Below are positions 54,130-61,777 of a DNA stretch of 64,000 nt, piece after piece. The notes under the pieces are model-generated. The model saw only the letters and a program-made list of their open reading frames with translations, did no database searches and was not told the DNA's origin. The translations under genes and the position numbers were made by a program. This stretch comes from Leisingera sp. ANG1. Lineage in GTDB: Bacteria > Pseudomonadota > Alphaproteobacteria > Rhodobacterales > Rhodobacteraceae. The stretch's first letter is position 1; each line of letters starts with the position of its first letter. The stretch spans positions 124,001 through 188,000 of the forward strand of contig NZ_AFCF02000001.1 in the NCBI RefSeq assembly GCF_000203975.2. Direction: 5' to 3'.

Positions 54130-57114
54130 ATGGCTAAGAAGATGCTTATTGACGCCACCCACGCGGAAGAGACCCGCGTTGTGGTGGTCGATGGAAACAA
54201 GGTTGAGGAATTTGACTTTGAATCCGAAAACAAACGCCAGCTTGCTGGCAACATCTACCTCGCAAAAGTAACCCGCGTAGAACCGTCCCTGCAGGCGGCC
54301 TTTGTGGACTATGGCGGAAACCGCCATGGTTTCCTGGCGTTTTCCGAGATTCACCCGGATTACTACCAGATCCCCGTCGCGGACCGTGAGGCCCTGATGG
54401 AGGAAGAGCGCGCCTATGCCGAGGCGATGCGCGCCCGTGATGAGGACGAGGAAGAGAAACCGGCCAAGCCCAAGCGCTCGCGCCGTTCCAAATCCTCTGC
54501 CAAGGCAGCCAAGGCATCGTCCAAGGATGCGGTGGAAACCAAAGAGGTCGAGGCCACTGAACCGGCGGCTGGCGAAATCGCCGGCATGGAAACCATTGAC
54601 CTGACCGACAGCACTGAGGCTGCGGACGTCCCGGCAGAGCTGGCCGAGGTGCCGGAAGGTTCCTCGCCGATGGAGCGTGTTGTCGAGACCCCGGTTGAAG
54701 AACCGGAAGAAGGTGAGGCTGCTGAAGCCGCGCCTGCAGCGGAAGCGGAAGAGCCTGCTGCCGCAGCGGCTGAAACAGCTGAAGACGTTCCGGCTGAAGA
54801 CGCCACAGCTGAGGCCAGCGATGAAAGCGGCTCCGAAACAGAGGCCGAAACCGCCTCTGCGGATGCTGAAACTTCTGCCGAGGCAGCCAAGGGCGCTGCT
54901 GACAGCGAAGAGGATGGCGACGACGACGGCGAAACCAGCCGCGCTGATGCCACCTCGAAGGACGAAAGCATCGAGTCGGTTGCCGACGAGGACGACAGCG
55001 AGGACATCCGTCCGCCGCGCAAACCGCGTCCGCGCCGCTACAAGATCCAGGAAGTAATCAAGGTCCGCCAGGTGCTGCTGGTGCAGGTCGTCAAGGAAGA
55101 GCGCGGCAATAAGGGTGCGGCGCTGACCACCTACCTGTCGCTGGCCGGCCGTTACTGCGTGCTGATGCCCAATACCGCCCGTGGCGGCGGCATCTCCCGC
55201 AAGATCACCAATGCAGCCGACCGCAAGAAACTGAAAGACATCGCCACCGAACTGGACGTGCCGACCGGCGCGGGCCTGATCGTGCGCACCGCCGGTGCCA
55301 AGCGCACCAAGTCCGAGATCAAGCGCGACTACGAATACCTGCAGCGCCTGTGGGAGCAGATCCGCGAGCTGACGCTGAAATCCATCGCGCCGGCCAAGAT
55401 CTATGAAGAAGGCGACCTGATCAAGCGCTCGATCCGCGACCTCTACAGCCGTGAGATCGACGAGGTTCTGGTGGAAGGCGATCGCGGCTACCGCATCGCC
55501 AAGGACTTCATGAAGATGATCATGCCGTCCCACGCCAAGAACGTGAAGCACTACCAGGACGGGCTGCCGCTGTTTGCACGCTTCCAGGTGGAAAGCTACC
55601 TGGCGGGCATGTTCAACCCGACAGTGCAGCTGAAATCCGGCGGCTACATCGTGATCGGCGTCACTGAGGCGCTGGTGGCGATCGACGTGAACTCCGGCCG
55701 CGCCACCAAGGAAGGCTCGATCGAGGAAACCGCGCTGAAGACCAACCTGGAGGCCGCCGAGGAGGTGGCGCGCCAGCTGCGTCTGCGTGACCTTGCCGGA
55801 CTGATCGTCATCGACTTCATCGACATGGACGAGCGCAAGAATAACGCCGCCGTCGAAAAGCGCATGAAGGACAAGCTGAAAACCGACCGTGCCCGCATTC
55901 AGGTGGGCCGGATCTCGGGCTTCGGGCTGATGGAAATGTCGCGCCAGCGGCTGCGTCCCGGCATGATCGAGGCAACCACCGCGCCGTGCCCGCATTGCCA
56001 TGGCACCGGCCTGATCCGCTCCGACGATTCGATGGCGCTGTCGATCCTGCGCCAGATTGAGGAAGAGGGCACCCGCCGCCGTTCGCGCGAAGTTCTGGTG
56101 CGCTGCCCGGTCTCCATCGCCAACTTCCTGATGAACCAGAAGCGCGAGCACATCGCCCAGATCGAGGCGCGGTATGGCCTGTCCGTGCGCATCGAAGGCG
56201 ACGCGCATCTGGTCAGCCCGGACTTTGTGCTGGAGAAGTTCAAGACCGCGTCGCGTACCGTTCCGGCGGCAACTGCACCTGTGGTTTCTGTGGATACTTC
56301 GATCATGGATCAGGTGGACGCGGAAGAGACCAAGCAGGACGAGGAAGAGAGTGCTGCTGTGTCCGAAGCGGAAGCGCCTGAAGACACATCTCAGGATGAC
56401 AAGCCCAAGCGCAAGCGCCGCCGCCGCCGCCGCCGGAAGGGCGGCAATGGCGAGCAGTCTCAGAATGGCGAGACCGGCGAGACCGGTGAAGAGGCATCCG
56501 AGGATCAGGAGCAGCCCAAGGAAGAGGCCGCAGAGGCATCTGAGGCTGCTGCTGAAGGCGAGGAAGCCCCGGCGGAAGAGGTGAAGGAGAAGAAACGCTC
56601 CCGCACCCGCACCCGTTCGCGCAAGCCGAAGGCCAAACCCGCAGAGGCGGAAGCCACGGCAGGTGAGGAATCCGCTGCTGACGCTGCAGAGGCCCCGACG
56701 GAAGCTGCAGAGGATGCTGTTGCGGCTGTTGAAACTGCCGGCGCTGGTGAAGCAGCCGCGCAGGAAGCAGAAGCTCCGGTGGCGGAAACCGCTGAAGAGG
56801 CTCCGGCGGAAGCTGAAGCCGCCCCTGCCGAAGAAGCCGCTGCTGAGGCGGAAGAGGCTGCTGCAGAGACTGTTGGCGACACACCAGAGGAAGCCGTTTC
56901 TGAAGAAGCTGAGGCTGAGCCTGCGGCAGAAGAACCTGTTGCGGAAGAACCCGCTGCGGAAGAGGCAGTAACGGAGGAAACCGAAGCTGCCGAGCCTGCG
57001 CCAGCGGTCGAAGAAAAACAGCCTGAGCCTGCCATGGCCGGTGCTGAGGCGGCGCCGGAACCGGCATCACCGCCCAAGCCCAAACGCCGCGGCTGGTGGT
57101 CGATGGGCAGCTGA
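54130..57114 (+). CDS. rne: ribonuclease E
   Basis: 994 aa from ATG at 54130 (MAKKMLIDATHAEETRVVVV); an in-frame GTG at 54115 is possible. The S1 domain is split by an Ala/Glu/Asp-rich insert of about 190 residues (roughly 110-300). The RNase H-like and DNase I-like parts follow, with catalytic acidic residues in VAIDVNSGR and IVIDFIDMD. The zinc-link CPHCHGTG lies near residue 620. The C-terminal third is disordered, with an Arg-rich patch (RKRRRRRRRK) and long AEEAAAE-type repeats that in relatives serve as degradosome scaffold. It has its own terminator and is flanked by two copies of a palindromic element. Confidence 0.96.
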   Translation: MAKKMLIDATHAEETRVVVVDGNKVEEFDFESENKRQLAGNIYLAKVTRVEPSLQAAFVDYGGNRHGFLAFSEIHPDYYQIPVADREALMEEERAYAEAMRARDEDEEEKPAKPKRSRRSKSSAKAAKASSKDAVETKEVEATEPAAGEIAGMETIDLTDSTEAADVPAELAEVPEGSSPMERVVETPVEEPEEGEAAEAAPAAEAEEPAAAAAETAEDVPAEDATAEASDESGSETEAETASADAETSAEAAKGAADSEEDGDDDGETSRADATSKDESIESVADEDDSEDIRPPRKPRPRRYKIQEVIKVRQVLLVQVVKEERGNKGAALTTYLSLAGRYCVLMPNTARGGGISRKITNAADRKKLKDIATELDVPTGAGLIVRTAGAKRTKSEIKRDYEYLQRLWEQIRELTLKSIAPAKIYEEGDLIKRSIRDLYSREIDEVLVEGDRGYRIAKDFMKMIMPSHAKNVKHYQDGLPLFARFQVESYLAGMFNPTVQLKSGGYIVIGVTEALVAIDVNSGRATKEGSIEETALKTNLEAAEEVARQLRLRDLAGLIVIDFIDMDERKNNAAVEKRMKDKLKTDRARIQVGRISGFGLMEMSRQRLRPGMIEATTAPCPHCHGTGLIRSDDSMALSILRQIEEEGTRRRSREVLVRCPVSIANFLMNQKREHIAQIEARYGLSVRIEGDAHLVSPDFVLEKFKTASRTVPAATAPVVSVDTSIMDQVDAEETKQDEEESAAVSEAEAPEDTSQDDKPKRKRRRRRRRKGGNGEQSQNGETGETGEEASEDQEQPKEEAAEASEAAAEGEEAPAEEVKEKKRSRTRTRSRKPKAKPAEAEATAGEESAADAAEAPTEAAEDAVAAVETAGAGEAAAQEAEAPVAETAEEAPAEAEAAPAEEAAAEAEEAAAETVGDTPEEAVSEEAEAEPAAEEPVAEEPAAEEAVTEETEAAEPAPAVEEKQPEPAMAGAEAAPEPASPPKPKRRGWWSMGS

Positions 57115-57135
57115 AGCCGGCATATGATTCTGGGG

Positions 57136-57165
57136 AAGGCAGGCCGTTTGGCCTGCCTTTCTTTT
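57136..57165 (+). terminator. terminator of rne
   Basis: Perfect 10-bp stem (57136-57145 with 57150-57159), loop GTTT, then TCTTTTTG. It lies 22 bp after the stop codon. Confidence 0.93.
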
Positions 57166-57186
57166 TGTGCGCTCTATTGATTGCGG

Positions 57187-57278
57187 CAGCCGTTTTCCGG
57201 CGCGGAAAACGACCCGGAAAACACGCGTTTTCCGAGCCGGAATTCGCGCCGAATTCCGGTTCCTTCGGTGGAAAGTCT
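57187..57278. repeat. stacked palindrome element, copy B (downstream of rne)
   Basis: Three consecutive perfect inverted repeats: 57191-57198 with 57204-57211 (cgttttcc/ggaaaacg), GGAAAAC/GTTTTCC with loop ACGC, and CCGGAATTCG/CGAATTCCGG with loop CGC. Same orientation as copy A at 53550. It lies between the rne terminator and the 3' end of the convergent TusA-family gene. Confidence 0.85.
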
Positions 57279-57293
57279 CAACTCTCTCCGGGG

Positions 57294-57527
57294 TTAGCCG
57301 CCCTTGCGGATCAAATAGATCTGGTGGCCGGTGCCGGTGCTGTGGCCAAGAAATTCATGACCCGCCTCATTGCAGAAATGCGGCACGTCAATCACGGCTG
57401 CAGGGTCATCCGCCAGCAGTTCCAGAATCTGGCCGGGCTGCAGCGATTTCAGCCGCTTGCGGGCCTTCAGGACGGGCAGGGGGCAAAGCAGCCCGATTGC
57501 GTCAACGGTCTCTTTGATCTCGGTCAT
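57294..57527 (-). CDS. TusA/SirA family sulfur-carrier protein
   Basis: 77 aa from ATG at 57527. It has the family signature with the sulfur-carrying cysteine in DAIGLLCPLPVLKARKRL, and a second cysteine in VPHFCNEAGHE. It carries persulfide for tRNA thiolation, molybdenum cofactor or other sulfur transfer. It is divergent from ccdA; an ATG nine codons upstream is an alternative start. Confidence 0.9.
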   Translation of the reverse strand: MTEIKETVDAIGLLCPLPVLKARKRLKSLQPGQILELLADDPAAVIDVPHFCNEAGHEFLGHSTGTGHQIYLIRKGG

Positions 57528-57621
57528 GGTGTGCAGATAAGCGGGATGTTTCATGCTGTCCACAAGGATGTGACCAGCCGTCCCCGTGACGTTGGTCCGC
57601 GGCTGGCATAAGTGTTGGAAC

Positions 57622-58374
57622 ATGTTTGGAATCGAGATCATCGACGCAGGGCTGCTCCCTGCCATGCTGGTGGCGCTGCTGGGCGGCGTGATCAGTTTCC
57701 TGTCGCCCTGCGTGCTGCCGATTGTGCCGCCTTACCTGGCCTATATGAGCGGTGTCACCATCGGCGAAATGCAGGGCACTGTCGCCGCGCGCCGCAAGGC
57801 AATCATCGCCGCGCTGTTCTTTGTTCTCGGGCTGTCCACGGTGTTTCTGCTGCTCGGTTTCACCGCCTCAGCTTTTGGCGCGTTTGTGCTGAAAAATCAG
57901 GAGCTTTTCGCGCAGGTCTCAGGCGTCGTTGTGATTGTGTTCGGCCTGCATTTCCTGTCGGTATTCCGCATCCCCCTGCTGGACCGCGAGGCGCGGATGG
58001 AAGCGGGCGAGTCGGGTGGTTCGGCGCTCGGCGCCTATGTTCTGGGTCTGGCCTTTGCCTTTGGCTGGACGCCCTGCATCGGGCCCCAATTGGGGGCGAT
58101 CCTGTCGCTGGCGGCATCGGAAGCCTCGGTCAGCCGCGGCACCATCCTGCTGGGCGTTTATGCCGCGGGGCTGGGGGTGCCCTTCCTGCTGGCGGCGATG
58201 TTCCTCAACCGGTCGATGACACTGATGAACAAAATGAAGCGCCACATGGGGCTGATCGAAAAAGTGATGGGCGGACTGCTGCTGTTTGTCGGCATCATGC
58301 TGGTCACCGGCTTGTTCACCACCTTCTCCTGGTGGCTGCTGGAAACGTTCCCGGCGCTGGCAGCACTGGGCTGA
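57622..58374 (+). CDS. ccdA: cytochrome c biogenesis protein CcdA
   Basis: 250 aa from ATG at 57622 (MFGIEIIDAGLLPAML). Six membrane helices; the two redox cysteines are in LSPCVLPIVPP and GWTPCIGPQLG, which pass electrons from thioredoxin to periplasmic thiols for cytochrome c maturation. It has a terminator directly downstream. Confidence 0.95.
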   Translation: MFGIEIIDAGLLPAMLVALLGGVISFLSPCVLPIVPPYLAYMSGVTIGEMQGTVAARRKAIIAALFFVLGLSTVFLLLGFTASAFGAFVLKNQELFAQVSGVVVIVFGLHFLSVFRIPLLDREARMEAGESGGSALGAYVLGLAFAFGWTPCIGPQLGAILSLAASEASVSRGTILLGVYAAGLGVPFLLAAMFLNRSMTLMNKMKRHMGLIEKVMGGLLLFVGIMLVTGLFTTFSWWLLETFPALAALG

Positions 58375-58388
58375 GACCAAACGATGCG

Positions 58389-58410
58389 AGGGGCCTTCGG
58401 GCCCCTTTTT
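58389..58410 (+). terminator. terminator of ccdA
   Basis: Perfect 7-bp stem AGGGGCC/GGCCCCT around a TTCG tetraloop (58389-58395 with 58400-58406), followed by TTTT. Confidence 0.94.
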
Positions 58411-58465
58411 CTTGAACCTTCCGGGCCTTACTCTTGCCGGATTGCGCTGCTAGTCTGCCCGCAGA

Positions 58466-59734
58466 ATGGCAGAGCAGGTCAGCGTGGATCAAAGCGGTTC
58501 CAATCCCCAGCAGGTGCGCAGGCGGCGGGTGTTCTACATCCCCGGCTATGACCCGATTCATCCGCGCCGCTACCGGGAACTGTACCGCAAGGAAGGCGCC
58601 GCGCAGGCGGGGATTTCCGGCTACAGCCTGACGCTCTCTCCGAAACAGACCATAGGCCCCTATGGATGGCATGTCGCCGCGGAGATGGACGGGCAGCGGA
58701 CCGAGGCGGACGTTGAGGTGCTGGTCTGGTCCGACATCGTGCGCGGCAGCATGGAGTCGTCGATTCCGGGCACCTACTGGCAATTGGTGCGGACTGCCTG
58801 GATCTATACCTCAACCGGCGCGCTGCGGCGGCTGATGCGGTTGCGCAAGGGGCCAGTGATCGCGGCGCTCTACCCGGTCGGGATGCTGCTGTTGCAGGCG
58901 CTTCTGGCGCTGCTGCTGGCCTGGGGCGTGGCCCATGCAATTGGCATTCTTGCGGGGTTGGCCAGCCTTGGCAGCCCGTTGGCCGCACTCATTGGATGGG
59001 CCCTGGGCCTTGGCGCTGGCTATGCGCTGCTGCGCTGGTTCAAGAAACGCGATGGCCAGTTCTTTGCCTATTACCTGATGCATGACTATGCCCATTCGGC
59101 TGCATCGCGGGGCGCCATCCCGCCCGAAATGGAAGCGCGGATGGACAAATTCCGCACCTTGATCCGCGAGGCGCTGGACGACCGGGGACTGGATGAAGTG
59201 CTGGTTGTCGGCCATTCCTCCGGCGCGCATCTTGGCGTTTCAGTGCTGGCGGACCTGGTCCGGGAAGGGCTGCCGCAGAAACGGCCGGTCCTGGGGTTCC
59301 TGACATTGGGGCAGGTGGTGCCAATGGTCTCTTTCCTGCCGCGGGCACGGCGGCTGCGAACCGATCTGAAATACCTGTGCCAGCGCGAGGAGCTGGCCTG
59401 GGTGGATGTCACCGCGCCCGGTGACGGCTGTGCCTTTGCGCTCTGCGATCCGGTGGCGGTCAGCGGTGTGGCCCCGGAGGGCAAGCGCTGGCCGCTGGTG
59501 TTCTCGGCAGCCTTTACCCAAACCCTCAGCCCGGCGCGCTGGAAGCAGTTGCGCTGGCGCTTCTTCCGCCTGCATTTTCAGTATCTCTGCGCCTTTGACC
59601 GGCCCGGCGACTATGATTATTTCCGCATCACTGCCGGGCCGCTGACGCTGGCGGAACGCTACAGGGACCGTAAGCCCTCCCGGTCACGTATTGACGTGCC
59701 GGTCTCGAAATTCACGTCGGTGGCCGCGGAATGA
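58466..59734 (+). CDS. membrane-associated alpha/beta-hydrolase-like protein
   Basis: 422 aa. The N-terminus RRRVFYIPGYDPIHPRRYRELYR is followed by two central membrane helices (about 133-190, VIAALYPVGMLLLQALLALLLAWGV region). A soluble domain then carries the nucleophile-elbow motif VVGHSSGAHLGVSV (GHSSG), placing the presumed catalytic Ser near residue 252. It reads as a serine hydrolase embedded in the membrane. Its stop overlaps the P450 start by 4 bp (ATGA), so both proteins are made together. Substrate unknown; lipid or ester hydrolysis is plausible. Confidence 0.75.
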   Translation: MAEQVSVDQSGSNPQQVRRRRVFYIPGYDPIHPRRYRELYRKEGAAQAGISGYSLTLSPKQTIGPYGWHVAAEMDGQRTEADVEVLVWSDIVRGSMESSIPGTYWQLVRTAWIYTSTGALRRLMRLRKGPVIAALYPVGMLLLQALLALLLAWGVAHAIGILAGLASLGSPLAALIGWALGLGAGYALLRWFKKRDGQFFAYYLMHDYAHSAASRGAIPPEMEARMDKFRTLIREALDDRGLDEVLVVGHSSGAHLGVSVLADLVREGLPQKRPVLGFLTLGQVVPMVSFLPRARRLRTDLKYLCQREELAWVDVTAPGDGCAFALCDPVAVSGVAPEGKRWPLVFSAAFTQTLSPARWKQLRWRFFRLHFQYLCAFDRPGDYDYFRITAGPLTLAERYRDRKPSRSRIDVPVSKFTSVAAE

Positions 59735-61086
59735 ACCAGGCATTGCCGCCGAAACCGCCTGCACGGCCGGACCGGGTGTCATTGTGGCGCTATATAAGGC
59801 TGTTCCGCCAGGACATCCTCTCGGCCCAGCCTGCAAAGCTCTACCGCGCCTGGATGGCAGAGTTCCGCACGCCCTTCTTCCGTTCTTTTCTCGTCAACCA
59901 GCCGGAGCTGGTGAAGCTGCTGCTGAAAGAGCGTCCGGACGATTTCCCCAAATCGGACCGTATTGCCGAGGGGCTGAAGCCCTTGCTAGGAAATTCGGTG
60001 TTCCTGACCAATGGCGAGGCCTGGAAGCGGCAGCGGCGGATCATCGACCCGGCCTTTGAAGGCGGCAGGCTGAAGGACACCTTTCCAGCAATGCGTGCGG
60101 CGGCGGAGGCCGCAGTGACGCGCCTGGAAGGGCGGCAGGGACCGGTGGAGATCGAAGAGGAAACCTCGCACGCGGCAGCGGATGTGATTTTCCGCACGCT
60201 GTTTTCTATCCCGATAGAGCATGAGGTGGCGGGGAAGGTCTTTACCCGCTTCCGCGACTACCAGCGCAGCCAGCCCTTGCTGAACCTAGCGGCCTTTGTG
60301 CCGCTGCCGCGCTGGATGCCGCGGTTCTTCCGCGGCGGCACCCGCCGGAACGCGGCGGAAATCCGGGCGCTGATTGCACAGCTGACGTCCGACCGCATGG
60401 CGGCAATCGAGGCAGGAACAGCGCCGGATGATCTGGCGACCAAGATCATGACCACCCGTGACCCGGATACCGGCAGCACCTTTGATGCGGGCGAGATGGT
60501 GGACCAGGTCGCGATCTTCTTTCTGGCCGGCCATGAAACCAGCGCTTCGGCCCTGGCTTGGGCGCTGTATCTGATGGCGCTGTACCCGGACTGGCAGGAG
60601 AAAGTGGCGGAAGAGGCGGCCGCGCTGGAGGACGACAGTTTTGCAGCGGTGTCAAAGCTGAAGATCAGCCGCGATGTGTTCCGGGAAACCCTGCGGCTCT
60701 ACCCGCCGGTGCCGATGATGGTGCGCGAAGCCGCCTGTCCGGAACGCTTCCGGAACCGTGAGGTTCCGAAGGGTGCGCAGATGGTGCTGAGCCCCTGGCA
60801 CCTGCACCGGCATGAGCGGCTGTGGGACAATCCGGACGGGTTTGATCCTGCCCGCTGGGGAACGGAGAACGGCAAGCAATGCCAGCGCGACGCCTATATC
60901 CCGTTTTCAGCAGGCTCCCGCGTCTGCACCGGGGCAGGGTTCGCCATGGTGGAAGGGCCGCTGATCCTGTCGATGATCCTGCGCCGGTTCCGGATTGAGC
61001 CGGTGGCGGGCAAAGCGCCGGTGCCGGTGGCACATCTGACCGTGCGGTCGAAGAACGGGATCTGGCTACAGCTGATCAAAAGATAG
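59731..61086 (+). CDS. cytochrome P450, lipid-hydroxylase-like
   Basis: 451 aa. P450 hallmarks: FFLAGHETSASALAWALY (I helix), ETLRLYPPVPMM (ExxR with K-helix), the PERF-like stretch and the heme loop FSAGSRVCTGAGFAM with ligand Cys399. The style resembles the CYP4/CYP102-like branch rather than the soluble camphor type. It is translationally coupled to the membrane hydrolase gene. No ferredoxin gene nearby. Two stacked palindromes lie directly at its stop codon. Confidence 0.92.
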   Translation: MNQALPPKPPARPDRVSLWRYIRLFRQDILSAQPAKLYRAWMAEFRTPFFRSFLVNQPELVKLLLKERPDDFPKSDRIAEGLKPLLGNSVFLTNGEAWKRQRRIIDPAFEGGRLKDTFPAMRAAAEAAVTRLEGRQGPVEIEEETSHAAADVIFRTLFSIPIEHEVAGKVFTRFRDYQRSQPLLNLAAFVPLPRWMPRFFRGGTRRNAAEIRALIAQLTSDRMAAIEAGTAPDDLATKIMTTRDPDTGSTFDAGEMVDQVAIFFLAGHETSASALAWALYLMALYPDWQEKVAEEAAALEDDSFAAVSKLKISRDVFRETLRLYPPVPMMVREAACPERFRNREVPKGAQMVLSPWHLHRHERLWDNPDGFDPARWGTENGKQCQRDAYIPFSAGSRVCTGAGFAMVEGPLILSMILRRFRIEPVAGKAPVPVAHLTVRSKNGIWLQLIKR

Positions 61087-61133
61087 CCAAGAAAATTCGA
61101 ATTTTCTTGGCAAATTTCTTCGAAGAAATTTGC
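61086..61133. repeat. two adjacent perfect palindromes after the P450 gene
   Basis: 61086-61111 is a 26-bp perfect palindrome centred on TTCGAA, and 61110-61133 is a 24-bp perfect palindrome, also centred on TTCGAA. They overlap by two bases and fill the space between the P450 stop and the end of the convergent small gene. The first may double as a terminator for either strand because its arms are A/T-rich. Confidence 0.9.
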
Positions 61134-61134
61134 G

Positions 61135-61362
61135 TCACTGAATGATACGCACGGCATCCTGATTGCAGAAGATGACAACCTGGCCTGCATTCTCCACGGC
61201 GTGATAACCGCGGCGTTTCAACTCGAACCGGAAACGGTCCCAGCCAAGCAGCCGTTCAATGTCACGTTTCTTGCGGCGGACCACACCTCCCTTTGCAGCA
61301 GCTTGGGACTGAAAAAGCTGCCGCAGCCAAGCATCTGCTGAAAGAGGAGCGGGCATCGTCAT
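61135..61362 (-). CDS. small conserved hypothetical protein
   Basis: 75 aa, basic centre (RRKKRDIERLLGWDRFRFELKRRGYHAVENAGQVVIFC). The sequence looks like a folded small protein; no function recognised. It lies 23 bp downstream of the ribbon-helix-helix gene, in line with fumC. Confidence 0.7.
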   Translation of the reverse strand: MTMPAPLSADAWLRQLFQSQAAAKGGVVRRKKRDIERLLGWDRFRFELKRRGYHAVENAGQVVIFCNQDAVRIIQ

Positions 61363-61385
61363 CCCGCAAGTCTCCGGGATCGTGG

Positions 61386-61604
61386 TTAACGCCCTCTTAA
61401 CCGGCGCAGCACAAACAGCCGGATCGCGGAGGCCAGACCGCAGTCTTCACCGCGGGTTTCATCAATTTCGGCTGCCAAGTCGTTGATTGCGCGGTCTTCC
61501 TGTGCGGCGATCTCGCGGAAGGCATCCCAAAAGTCATCCTCCAGCGACACCGAGGTCCGGTGCCCGCGCAAGGTCAGCGAATGCTTCTTGGGGCGCCCGG
61601 TCAT
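61386..61604 (-). CDS. ribbon-helix-helix domain protein
   Basis: 72 aa. Family pattern HSLTLRGHRTSVSLEDDFWDAFREIAAQEDRAINDLAAEID, in which the TSVSLED strand and following helices match ribbon-helix-helix DNA-binding folds. Its ATG overlaps the stop of the DUF4169 gene by 4 bp. Target unknown. Confidence 0.85.
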   Translation of the reverse strand: MTGRPKKHSLTLRGHRTSVSLEDDFWDAFREIAAQEDRAINDLAAEIDETRGEDCGLASAIRLFVLRRLRGR

Positions 61605-61777
61605 TCGTCGCGCTTGTGATCGTCCAGGCGTTGGGCGTCCTGGTCATTGCGCGCCTTGTCCAGGTCTTTCTCTGCCTTGGTCCGCCCGAAGGTCACGGCG
61701 TTCCGGTCAGCGCGGGCCTTTTTCTCGGCCCGCGCTTTTTCTTTTCTGTACCGGTTCAGATTGACCGGCTTGCCCAT
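61601..61777 (-). CDS. DUF4169 family small basic protein
   Basis: 58 aa, read directly from the sequence: it begins [20 protein letters not shown] and ends LDDHKRDE. Almost entirely charged, as expected for DUF4169. Start overlaps the fumC stop (TGATG) and its stop overlaps the next gene's start, so it is translationally coupled on both sides. Function unknown. Confidence 0.88.
   Translation of the reverse strand: MGKPVNLNRYRKEKARAEKKARADRNAVTFGRTKAEKDLDKARNDQDAQRLDDHKRDE

Noticed and set aside
53657-54271. Open frame in the rne leader running into rne
   Set aside because: Composition is not protein-like, no ribosome site, and it overlaps the rne start in another frame.
53893-56208. 771-codon minus-strand open frame across rne
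   Set aside because: It is the antisense shadow of rne's acidic-repeat coding sequence; high GC leaves long open frames and the translation has no protein-like pattern.
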